Assembly: GCA_030596185.1 (NCBI GenBank)
Contig: JAUVKP010000027.1
Coordinates: 1 to 8,502, forward strand
Origin: Fidelibacterota bacterium
Lineage (GTDB): Bacteria; Fidelibacterota; Fidelibacteria; Fidelibacterales; Fidelibacteraceae
Length of the DNA stretch: 8,502 bases
Direction: 5' to 3'
This document shows, piece after piece, positions 1-5,786 of this stretch. The notes below the pieces were generated by a model. It saw only the letters and a program-made list of their open reading frames with translations. It was not told the origin of the DNA and ran no database searches. How positions within the stretch are numbered: position 1 is the stretch's first letter; every line of letters begins with the position of its first letter. The position numbers and the translations under genes were made by a program.

Positions 1-480
1 TTGAAAGCGTTCATTATCTTGCAGATAACCCGGCGCAGTTACATAATTCAAGAGTGCATCAAACCATACATAGGTCACATAATCTTTATCAAAAGGCAAC
101 TCAATTCCCCAGGATAAGCGTTCTTTTGGTCGGGAAATACAAAGATCTTTTAAAGGTTGTTTAAGGAACCCGAGGATCTCGTTCTTGCGATTTTCAGGTC
201 GAATAAAATCATCATAGGAAAGATTGAAATACGACCATAGTTCCTGGAAGCGGGTAGCATAAGTATCACAATGTTCCTCTGGAGAAACACCATTCTTTTC
301 CGCAGCTTGCTGTACTTTTTGTCCGTGTTCATCCGTACCGGTCAGGAAAAATACATCGTCATCTTTCATCCGGTGATACATTGCGATCATGTCTGCGATC
401 AGCGTGGTATAAGCTGAGCCGATATGCGGACGGTCGTTGACGTAATACAGAGGCGTCGTTATATAAAATGAATTGGACAT
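1..480 (-). CDS. metG: Methionyl-tRNA synthetase, N-terminal part, with an apparent internal deletion
   Basis: Cytoplasmic class I enzyme that charges tRNA-Met with methionine. I translated 160 residues from the ATG at 480; the frame runs off the left edge. The N-terminus carries the Rossmann-fold signature: TTPLYYVND (residues 8-16), the HIGH-motif variant HIGS (19-22), FLTGTDEHG (45-53), then further on ISRP (115-118) and [10 protein letters not shown] (137-146). Compared with the family as I remember it (Thermus type), residues 1-94 align without gaps to YDDFIR. The sequence then jumps straight to PENRKNE, which normally follows a second D(F/L)IR about 88 residues later. The missing stretch is the connective peptide with its Cys zinc knuckle. 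The frame is not broken. An AAGGA Shine-Dalgarno lies 6-7 nt before the start. It lies 87 nt downstream of adk on the same strand and is probably co-transcribed. Identity is very secure; whether this copy is functional is doubtful. Confidence 0.93.
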   Translation of the reverse strand, partial: MSNSFYITTPLYYVNDRPHIGSAYTTLIADMIAMYHRMKDDDVFFLTGTDEHGQKVQQAAEKNGVSPEEHCDTYATRFQELWSYFNLSYDDFIRPENRKNEILGFLKQPLKDLCISRPKERLSWGIELPFDKDYVTYVWFDALLNYVTAPGYLQDNERFQ

Positions 481-518
481 TAATTTTCCTTGAATAATTC
501 TTATTATCAAATATTTCC

Positions 519-552
519 GTTTAAAGGTTTAAAAAGTTTAAGGGTTTAATAA
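519..552. repeat. Short degenerate tandem repeat, four GTTTAA units
   Basis: GTTTAA starts at 519, 527, 536 and 544, giving four units of 8-9 bp (GTTTAAAG, GTTTAAAAA, GTTTAAGG, GTTTAATAA). It sits in the 87-bp gap between adk and metG, upstream of the metG Shine-Dalgarno. It is low-complexity AT-rich sequence; no function is visible. Confidence 0.5.
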
Positions 553-567
553 TATTTTTCCTTTTGC

Positions 568-1221
568 TTACTTAATTCCCTTCATATCAAAAAGGTCAAA
601 GATACGAGCGCTGATCTCTTCAAGTTGACCGAATCCATCGACATCTTCAAGTAAATCTTTATCCTTAAAGAAGGAGATCAAGGGCCGTGTATTCTTACTA
701 TAGACCTCAAGGCGATTCATAATAGTTTCTTTCTTATCATCATCGCGTTGGTATAATTCCCCGCCGCACTGCGTACATGTTGCAGGATTGCCGTTTGAAT
801 CCTTAAACGTTGTATAAGAACAATCCCTGCAGGTCCAGCGACTTGAAAGCCGACGCACAAGTTCTTCTTCCGGGACATCGATCAAAAGTGTCATGGTTAA
901 TTCAACACCTTGCTTATCAAGCATTTTCAGGAGTGCTTCCGCCTGGGGTACTGTCCGTGGAAAACCATCAAGGATATATCCCTGTTTTTTTGCTTCAAAT
1001 TCTGCGGTTTTTTCTTCCAAAATACCTACCATGACTAAATCAGGCACCAATTCTCCCTTATCCATATAATTTTTAGCTTGTTTCCCAAGCTCAGATCCAT
1101 CACGTATAGCTTGTCGGAGCAGGTCCCCGGTTGACAACTTAATAACATTATATTTTTTTTTTAGAACATCCGCTTGCGTACCTTTTCCGGAGCCGGGGCC
1201 CCCCAATAAAACCAATCGCAT
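568..1221 (-). CDS. adk: Adenylate kinase (zinc-type LID)
   Basis: Cytoplasmic phosphotransferase: ATP + AMP to 2 ADP. With the start at 1221 the protein is 217 residues, the usual length of long-type bacterial Adk. Visible motifs are the P-loop GGPGSGKGT (7-15), AMP-binding LSTGDLLR (29-36), DGFPRT (85-90), the LID arginines in LVRRLSSRW (121-129), and QRDDD (158-162) with R170 near the end of the LID. The LID holds four cysteines, C131, C134, C149 and C152, in a CxxC...CxxC arrangement that binds structural zinc in this subtype. I chose the second of two adjacent ATGs because GAGGA then lies 6 nt upstream; the frame remains open to an ATG at 1254, but those 11 residues are not family-like. 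metG follows on the same strand. Very sure. Confidence 0.97.
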   Translation of the reverse strand: MRLVLLGGPGSGKGTQADVLKKKYNVIKLSTGDLLRQAIRDGSELGKQAKNYMDKGELVPDLVMVGILEEKTAEFEAKKQGYILDGFPRTVPQAEALLKMLDKQGVELTMTLLIDVPEEELVRRLSSRWTCRDCSYTTFKDSNGNPATCTQCGGELYQRDDDKKETIMNRLEVYSKNTRPLISFFKDKDLLEDVDGFGQLEEISARIFDLFDMKGIK

Positions 1222-1305
1222 CATAATTCCTCGCTTTTCGTTGATCATGTTCATTTCGTCCTTAATTTAACATCTAAGAGGCATATATAAAACAACAGTT
1301 TTAAC

Positions 1306-1320
1306 AACTTGAGTCAAGTT
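1306..1320. promoter_or_regulatory. 15-bp perfect palindrome upstream of adk
   Basis: AACTTGAGTCAAGTT has 7-bp arms around a single central base, about 85 bp upstream of the adk start. On the minus strand it contains TTGACT, a good -35 hexamer, but the nearest TATATA lies about 22 nt away, which is too far for a normal sigma-70 promoter. It may be an operator or just part of the palindrome-rich intergenic region. Low certainty. Confidence 0.3.
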
Positions 1321-1331
1321 TTTGTGCTATT

Positions 1332-1472
1332 TGAATTACCCCGAGTTTTAACTCGGGGTTTTCAATCAAATGCTAAACTGGGGTTTCAACCCCAATTGTT
1401 ACAGAATCTTAAATGGGTTAAAACCCAAATTAATTATTCCTTATACCACGGGCTAAAGCCCGTGGTAATTCA
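1332..1472. repeat. Array of four small hairpins, bounded by a 9-bp inverted repeat
   Basis: Four perfect palindromes with 2-nt loops lie in a row: 1339-1358 (9-bp arms, CCCCGAGTT), 1379-1394 (7-bp arms, TGGGGTT), 1414-1427 (6-bp arms, TGGGTT) and 1444-1467 (11-bp arms, TACCACGGGCT). Their centres are 38, 34 and 35 bp apart, with AT-rich linkers of 16-20 nt. All share a core of the form G(T/C)T-NN-A(A/G)C, although the stems differ. The whole block is bounded by TGAATTACC (1332-1340) and its inverted copy GGTAATTCA (1464-1472). This resembles REP/BIME-type composite palindromic elements. It contains no plausible coding sequence and no T-tract typical of terminators. Confidence 0.8.
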
Positions 1473-1483
1473 TAGTTGTAAGA

Positions 1484-1664
1484 TTAAATTATTAGAACCC
1501 TTTGCATAACCTCCCGCTCAAGCATTTGTGGCTAAAATTCCCCTTATCTTCCTTGAAAATCTTGCCAATAACCCGTTATTAACTGTGATTTTCGCATCGG
1601 TAAGGAAAATTTTACTCTACAAATCAAATGTTGTCAGGTTATGCAAAGGATTCTATTATATTAA
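1484..1664. repeat. Long imperfect inverted repeat (MITE-like or two inverted repeat copies)
   Basis: The arms of about 89 bp (1484-1572 and 1575-1664) are inverted copies centred near 1574. The outer 29 bp match at 25 positions, with a perfect 14-bp core, CCTTTGCATAACCT (1499-1512) against AGGTTATGCAAAGG (1636-1649). The inner arms match in blocks (ATTTGT, TAAAATT, CCTTA, AAAATC), and the centre is AATAAC-CC-GTTATT (1567-1580). Both ends begin with TTAA. No gene lies inside. It could be a miniature inverted-repeat element, two head-to-head copies of a regulatory or dispersed repeat, or a long RNA hairpin; the sequence alone does not decide. Confidence 0.7.
1631..1659 (+). promoter_or_regulatory. 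Sigma-70-like promoter for the CapA/DUF819/epimerase operon
   Basis: TTGTCA (1631-1636) and TATTAT (1654-1659) are separated by exactly 17 nt; each hexamer differs from consensus at one position. It points toward the gene starting at 1760 and would give a leader of about 95 nt. It lies in the right arm of the 1484-1664 inverted repeat, and the repeated AGGTTATGCAAAGG fills most of the spacer, so repeat and promoter may be functionally linked. Confidence 0.55.
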
Positions 1665-1759
1665 CCTCATGGCTCTTATCCACTTCCTTAATATTTTTCA
1701 ATTCCGTTTCATTGATCGCATAAATAGTATTATATTCCCAAGAATTAACGGAATAAAAA

Positions 1760-2809
1760 ATGAAATTTCGAACTCCCTACATCATGGTACTGCTGGCATT
1801 GATACATGTCGCTTTTATTCAGGCTCTGCCCGATACACTTTCTGTGATCGGTGTGGGTGATCTGATGTTGGGAACTTCTTTCCCAGATAGCTCAACACTT
1901 TCACCGGAACCGGAAAAGTTATTATCCCATGTAAATGACATCATCCGTTCAGCCGATCTGTCTGTCGCCAATCTTGAAGCCTGCATGATCGATGAAGGCG
2001 GCGAACCGAAGGATTGTTGGGGTAAGACCGATCGTTGTTTCATTTTCCGCATGCCGGAATCATATGTTCATTATATTTTAGATGCGGGTTTTGATGCCAT
2101 TTCCCTGGCAAATAACCATGCCAGAGATATGGGATATCAGGCTTATCGCAGAAGCATGGAAGTTTGTGATGAAGCCGGCTTACATCATGCTGGCATTTAT
2201 GATGCTCCTTCTACTATCATTACAAGGAATGGAATTCGTTTCGGTTTTGCCGCTTTTTCACCTCACTGGGCAACCTCTCGTATGCAAGATGATGACAATG
2301 TACAAAAGGTTGTCTCTGATCTAGAAAAAACCTGTGATATCGTAGTTGTTATGTTCCATGGAGGCGGCGAAGGTAAAGAATATAATCATACATTGAAAAA
2401 AAACGAAAATTATAACGGTGAGATACGCGGTGATGTTTATCATTTTTCACATACGGCTATTGATGCCGGTGCCGATATTATATTTGGCTCAGGGCCGCAT
2501 GTAACACGAGCAGTTGAGCTATATAAAGACAGATTTATCGCTTACAGTTTGGGTAATTTCTGTACTTATAAGCAATTTAACTTAGACGGATCAAGAGGAT
2601 GGGCTCCGATCATGAATGTTTTTACAGATATGGAAGGAAAGTTCCTCTATGCAAAAGCGACTGCGATCAGGCAACCCTATCCCGGCTACCCGCTATTGGA
2701 CTTACAAAACAGAGCGATCAAAGAATTACAAGAATTAACGACTCAGGATTTTCCTGAGATGGATAACGTCCTGTTCATTGACGATTCAGGATATATCAGC
2801 AAACGATAA
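1760..2809 (+). CDS. Exported CapA-family protein (PGA_cap metallophosphatase-like fold)
   Basis: A 349-residue protein of the CapA/PGA_cap family, whose founding members take part in poly-gamma-glutamate capsule synthesis; many homologues have no proven function. A signal peptide is visible: basic MKFR, a hydrophobic stretch at 8-20, and a likely cleavage after QA (21-22), so it acts outside the cytoplasmic membrane. Family motifs in order are GDLMLG (33-38), ANLE (70-73), SLANNHARD (115-123), FHGGGEGKEY (199-208) where many relatives have HWGxEY, GADIIFGSGPHV (237-248) and YSLGNF (262-267). The D, N and H residues of these motifs are candidate metal ligands. Six cysteines lie in the mature part (75, 86, 93, 136, 192, 268). 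The Shine-Dalgarno is weak (GGA about 8 nt upstream). First gene of an operon; the next starts 11 nt after its stop. Family secure, substrate unknown. Confidence 0.88.
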   Translation: MKFRTPYIMVLLALIHVAFIQALPDTLSVIGVGDLMLGTSFPDSSTLSPEPEKLLSHVNDIIRSADLSVANLEACMIDEGGEPKDCWGKTDRCFIFRMPESYVHYILDAGFDAISLANNHARDMGYQAYRRSMEVCDEAGLHHAGIYDAPSTIITRNGIRFGFAAFSPHWATSRMQDDDNVQKVVSDLEKTCDIVVVMFHGGGEGKEYNHTLKKNENYNGEIRGDVYHFSHTAIDAGADIIFGSGPHVTRAVELYKDRFIAYSLGNFCTYKQFNLDGSRGWAPIMNVFTDMEGKFLYAKATAIRQPYPGYPLLDLQNRAIKELQELTTQDFPEMDNVLFIDDSGYISKR

Positions 2810-2820
2810 AAAGGGAGTTT

Positions 2821-4002
2821 ATGGAAGGCGTACTTATTAAAGATCAATTCGGTTTATTGGCAATACTTATGATAATTCCGGCAGTCATCTATGCCATCAA
2901 CAATCATACTAACTGGGGTAAACGCTTTTTCGGAATTGTACCTCCCCTGGTCTTTGCCTATTTTATTCCCACTATCCTAACTTCTTTAGGAGTCATTCCG
3001 GATAGCAGTCCAATATATACTGAGATCAAAAGATTCGTCCTTCCCGCTTCGCTTTTACTTTTGACTCTCGCCATAGATATCAAAGGAATTTTGAAACTTG
3101 GAAGTAAAGCATTGATCATGTTCCTGACCGGAACTTTGGGTATTGTGATCGGTGGTCCTATCTCTTTATTGATCTTCAAAAACGCTCTACCTCCCGAAAT
3201 CTGGAAGGGTATGGCTGCCTTAGCAGGATCTTGGATCGGTGGCGGCGCAAACTTTATTGCTATCGGCCAATCTGTTGGCACAGCAGAATCAATGCTGGGC
3301 GTCATGGTTATTGTTGATGTGCTTGCAGCAAACATCCTGACTGGTATTTTATTCTTCCTTGCCGGTCGATCGGATAAAATTGATAAAAAATTGGGTGCAG
3401 ATAATTCAGCTATTGTTGAATTGCGAGACAAGGTGATCTCCTTCCAGAAAAAGACTACTCGAGTTACAACGGTTACCGACTATTTTGTTATGCTCGCCTT
3501 GGCTTTTGGGTGCTCTTATGCGGCATACCTCCTCGGTAATGCCCTTCCCAATATCGGTGATATCATTTCTCACTCAACCTGGAAAGTGGTCATTATTACT
3601 ACCATGGGTGTTGGTTTATCTTTTACTCCTATCAAGAAATATGAAGGTGCCGGCGCATCTAAGTTGGGAACAGTCATGCTCTATCTTTTGATCGGAGTGA
3701 TCGGAGCTTCGGCAAATTTAAAAGCAGTCATGGAATACCCGGCATTATTCGGTATGGGATTTACCTGGTTGGCAATTCACATACTTATCCTTTTTGTCGT
3801 TATGAAACTGATCAAAGCACCTCTATTCTTTATGGCTGTGGGTTCACAAGCCAATGTAGGTGGCGCAGCTTCTGCACCGATCGTTGCATCCGCATTTCAT
3901 CCGGCACTGGCTTCAGTTGGGGTTATGTTGGGGATAGCAGGTTATGTTTTAGGCACCTATGCAGCTTTACTTTGCGCAAAACTTCTTTTATTAGTATCTT
4001 AG
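2821..4002 (+). CDS. DUF819 family multi-pass membrane protein, putative transporter
   Basis: A 393-residue, strongly hydrophobic inner-membrane protein with about ten hydrophobic segments (for example near 10-26, 37-57, 72-87, 97-118, 158-181, 221-239, 255-268, 283-298, 310-330 and 364-392). A more polar loop near 182-218 lies between two halves. Two glycine-rich motifs are typical of DUF819: GSWIGGGANFIAIG (136-149) and SQANVGGAASAPIVA (342-356). They sit at similar places in the two halves, suggesting an internally duplicated transporter fold. The biochemical role of the family is not established to my knowledge. A clear GGGAG Shine-Dalgarno lies 4 nt before the ATG. It is sandwiched between a CapA-like exported protein and a uronate epimerase-like protein, so transport linked to surface glycan or uronic acid metabolism is an inference. 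Family call confident. Confidence 0.87.
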   Translation: MEGVLIKDQFGLLAILMIIPAVIYAINNHTNWGKRFFGIVPPLVFAYFIPTILTSLGVIPDSSPIYTEIKRFVLPASLLLLTLAIDIKGILKLGSKALIMFLTGTLGIVIGGPISLLIFKNALPPEIWKGMAALAGSWIGGGANFIAIGQSVGTAESMLGVMVIVDVLAANILTGILFFLAGRSDKIDKKLGADNSAIVELRDKVISFQKKTTRVTTVTDYFVMLALAFGCSYAAYLLGNALPNIGDIISHSTWKVVIITTMGVGLSFTPIKKYEGAGASKLGTVMLYLLIGVIGASANLKAVMEYPALFGMGFTWLAIHILILFVVMKLIKAPLFFMAVGSQANVGGAASAPIVASAFHPALASVGVMLGIAGYVLGTYAALLCAKLLLLVS

Positions 4003-4024
4003 TTAAGAGTAACAAATTGATCGT

Positions 4025-5020
4025 ATGAGCATAAATAAATATACATTCATGTTTGGAAAATTCATGGCGGATCTTCGCCGTCCCAAGCAGGCATTTCAAT
4101 TAAGTAAAGACCTGCATAGTCAAACATTGGGTGAATATTATTTCCTTTTTGAAGAAGCCCGAATCGCGGCTGGAGCAGATCAAAAGCTCATCAGTAAATT
4201 CGATGAGAACGGGATCCCGATCAATAAAACCTATATTGATGTTCAGGATAAGGAATATGTTTACTTTCCTATCTCGATCGGACAAATGGGACTTTCGGTA
4301 TTTCATACGTATCTAAAAACAAGAAGCGATGAAGATAAGGCGCGCTTTTTAAAATTTGCCGACTGGTTCATGGAAAATGGCGAGAAAGATGAAAATCTCG
4401 GTATCCGCTGGATGACCGATGTATCGCTTCCCGCTTATAAGAATCCGGGGCCTTGGCAATCTGCTTTTTCACAAGCCCGTGGAATATCCATTTTACTACG
4501 CGCTTATCAATTAACAAAAAAACAAGCCTATGCTGATCATGCTAAAGAAGCATTAAAATCTTTCCTGCTACCTGTAGAGAAAGGTGGTGTGACTTCATAT
4601 ACTGATCAAGGTCCTTTCTATGAAGAGTATACGGCTAATGTACCGACATTGGTATTGAACGGCATGATCTTTGCTCTATGCGGCATTTATGACTTTGTGC
4701 GTGTCTTCCCCGCAGATAAAGAAGCCAAGAAAATATTTGATGATGGTATCACAACACTCGAAGAAATTCTACCGGAATTTGACATGGGATATTGGTCTCG
4801 CTACAATCTCTGCAAAGCAGAATGGTATCCTGATATTGATCCTGCAACCATAGGTTATCAGAGATTGCATGCCACTCAACTTGAGCTTTTGTACAAAATT
4901 ACCCGAAAAGAGATATTTAATACTTATATCAAACGATTCAGAAAACAAGATACGCTTGTAAATACCATTCGGATGTACAAAGTTAAATACCATGCACTCA
5001 AAAAGATCGGACGATTATAA
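4025..5020 (+). CDS. D-glucuronyl C5-epimerase-family protein (C5-epim_C domain)
   Basis: A 331-residue protein that matches the C-terminal catalytic domain of heparosan glucuronyl C5-epimerase (GLCE type), which flips D-glucuronate to L-iduronate within polymers. Recognisable blocks are YFPISIGQMGLS (80-91), PWQSAFSQARGISILLRAYQ (143-162), the acidic YEEY (199-202), VLNGMIFAL (210-218), DMGYWSRYNL (253-262) and YQRLHATQLELLYKIT (278-293). Y260 and Y278 fall where animal GLCE has catalytic-region tyrosines, by my memory of that alignment. No signal peptide or membrane segment is visible, so it is probably cytoplasmic, unlike the Golgi enzyme. The start ATG has no good Shine-Dalgarno but lies 22 nt after the DUF819 stop, suggesting translational coupling. 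Last gene of the operon; no strong terminator follows. Family fairly sure; substrate unknown. Confidence 0.82.
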   Translation: MSINKYTFMFGKFMADLRRPKQAFQLSKDLHSQTLGEYYFLFEEARIAAGADQKLISKFDENGIPINKTYIDVQDKEYVYFPISIGQMGLSVFHTYLKTRSDEDKARFLKFADWFMENGEKDENLGIRWMTDVSLPAYKNPGPWQSAFSQARGISILLRAYQLTKKQAYADHAKEALKSFLLPVEKGGVTSYTDQGPFYEEYTANVPTLVLNGMIFALCGIYDFVRVFPADKEAKKIFDDGITTLEEILPEFDMGYWSRYNLCKAEWYPDIDPATIGYQRLHATQLELLYKITRKEIFNTYIKRFRKQDTLVNTIRMYKVKYHALKKIGRL

Positions 5021-5035
5021 TAAATAACATCTTTT

Positions 5036-5064
5036 TTGCGTTTTTTATATAAAATACCTATAAT
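5036..5064 (+). promoter_or_regulatory. Sigma-70-like promoter for the FMN-binding protein gene
   Basis: TTGCGT (5036-5041) and a perfect TATAAT (5059-5064) are separated by 17 nt, in an AT-rich stretch between the epimerase stop and the next ATG. The leader would be about 38 nt. It implies that the downstream gene can be expressed independently of the upstream operon. Confidence 0.65.
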
Positions 5065-5097
5065 AGAAATGTTAAACATAAACATGATCTTTTTAAC

Positions 5098-5104
5098 AGG
5101 AGGG
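5098..5104 (+). promoter_or_regulatory. Strong Shine-Dalgarno
   Basis: AGGAGGG lies 4 nt before the ATG at 5109. It is the strongest ribosome binding site in the window and fixes the start of the small FMN-binding protein. Confidence 0.85.
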
Positions 5105-5108
5105 TTTC

Positions 5109-5528
5109 ATGAGAAAAGGTTTAAGCATATTCATCGCTATACTATTGGTAATTATAATTATTGCTGTAGTTGGCATTCTTTCTTTTAACAAACAATACAA
5201 AGCGCTTCTTGAAGATGTTGACAAGGAATATGCATTGATTGAGAAAATTGACATGATGGAAGTCCAAGATGGCGAGTACAGTTATCGCTTTGGAAAAATA
5301 CCCGTTGTTGTTGATTTGATAGTCATTGTCAAAGAGCATGCTATCACATCTATTACTATGAATGAACAATTCTCTGGTCCGGGTTATGAAGCATTGGAAA
5401 CCATTGATCGTATTCTATTAAAGCAGGAAGTAAAAGTAGATGCCGTCAGCGGAGCAACGACCAGTTCTAAGGTTATTATGATCGCTGCATATAAGGCACT
5501 TAAAGAACGCGACTCCCACCTACGCTAA
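5109..5528 (+). CDS. Membrane-anchored FMN-binding domain protein (small, flavinylation motif)
   Basis: A 139-residue protein with one N-terminal membrane segment (about 5-25, rich in I, L and V after MRKG), followed by a short FMN_bind-type domain expected on the outer face. GPGYEALETIDRIL (90-103) leads to DAVSGATTSS (111-120). This fits the Dxx(S/T)GA(T/S) flavinylation motif of RnfG/NqrC-type domains, where ApbE attaches FMN to the threonine; here T117 would be the acceptor. The role is probably single-electron transfer in an extracytoplasmic redox chain. It is much shorter than RnfG or NqrC and looks like a stand-alone minimal domain. It has its own promoter and strong Shine-Dalgarno, and no redox partner or apbE is in the window. 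The last few codons abut a GC-rich repeat. Domain call good, pathway unknown. Confidence 0.85.
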   Translation: MRKGLSIFIAILLVIIIIAVVGILSFNKQYKALLEDVDKEYALIEKIDMMEVQDGEYSYRFGKIPVVVDLIVIVKEHAITSITMNEQFSGPGYEALETIDRILLKQEVKVDAVSGATTSSKVIMIAAYKALKERDSHLR

Positions 5529-5530
5529 AG

Positions 5531-5620
5531 TACAGCCTACGTAGCAAATACTACTTCCATCCTTCGCCAAAGGGCTATGGGCGGCACGGCGGCGTAGTAG
5601 ACATGGTGGGCAGGCGTGAC
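5531..5620. repeat. GC-rich intergenic patch, probable dispersed repeat
   Basis: By hand count 52 of 90 bases are G or C, against strongly AT-rich flanks. It contains the palindrome CTACGTAG (5537-5544), CTACT (5551-5555) answered by AGTAG (5596-5600), and CGCC (5565-5568) answered by GGCG (5591-5594), so an imperfect foldback is possible. No start codon with a plausible frame is apparent. The style resembles dispersed intergenic repeats common in some uncultured bacteria, but only one copy is visible here. Confidence 0.45.
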
Positions 5621-5651
5621 ACGTAAATAAACATAATCAAAAATTTTACAT

Positions 5652-5681
5652 GCAGAGCAAATCGTTTTCGATTTGCTCTGC
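5652..5681. repeat. Perfect hairpin 1 of 3 (13-bp stem, TTTT loop)
   Basis: GCAGAGCAAATCG (5652-5664) pairs perfectly with CGATTTGCTCTGC (5669-5681) across a TTTT loop. It lies 124 bp after the stop of the FMN-binding gene in a convergent gap. No T-run follows on the plus strand, so it is not a canonical rho-independent terminator, though it could act as a 3' end barrier. Confidence 0.85.
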
Positions 5682-5701
5682 GATTATATGCGCTAATAAA
5701 C

Positions 5702-5729
5702 GTAAAGACGCAGCATGCTGCGTCTTTAC
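5702..5729. repeat. Perfect palindrome 2 of 3 (28 bp, no spacer)
   Basis: GTAAAGACGCAGCA (5702-5715) is followed directly by its inverted copy TGCTGCGTCTTTAC (5716-5729). The pattern is like GAGACGCA-type palindromes that recur between genes in several bacterial groups, by memory. The centre is exactly 49 bp from those of the neighbouring hairpins. Confidence 0.85.
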
Positions 5730-5750
5730 ATATTATTTCGAGTATCAATC

Positions 5751-5778
5751 GTCGAAAAATGAAGTCTCATTTTTCGAC
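5751..5778. repeat. Perfect hairpin 3 of 3 (12-bp stem, AGTC loop); possible 3' end of the minus-strand gene
   Basis: GTCGAAAAATGA (5751-5762) pairs with TCATTTTTCGAC (5767-5778). It ends 8 bp before the stop codon of the minus-strand ribonuclease gene, where a transcript-end hairpin would be expected. No proper T-tract follows on the minus strand, so termination is only possible, not shown. Confidence 0.8.
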
Positions 5779-5786
5779 AAATTTAC

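Noticed and set aside
1222..1254. Upstream ATG for adk adding 11 residues
   Set aside because: The GAGGA Shine-Dalgarno lies inside that extension, 6 nt before the ATG at 1221, where Adk proteins normally begin.
1338..1467. CRISPR array
   Set aside because: The units are different palindromes with short AT-rich linkers, not identical direct repeats with unique spacers, and no cas gene is near.
1309..1509. Open frame through the hairpin array (66 codons, plus strand)
   Set aside because: It is made of palindromic repeats, has no Shine-Dalgarno and no recognisable protein features.
1528..1860. 110-codon plus-strand frame overlapping the CapA-like gene start
   Set aside because: It covers the inverted repeat and overlaps the real gene in another frame; its residues resemble no family.
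2958..3431. 157-codon minus-strand frame inside the DUF819 gene
   Set aside because: It is the antisense shadow of a convincing membrane protein, without its own start signals or motifs.
5000..5037. Rho-independent terminator after the epimerase gene (AAAAAGAT ... ATCTTTTT)
   Set aside because: The stem is almost all A-T with a 21-nt loop and overlaps the end of the coding region and the next promoter; too weak to support.
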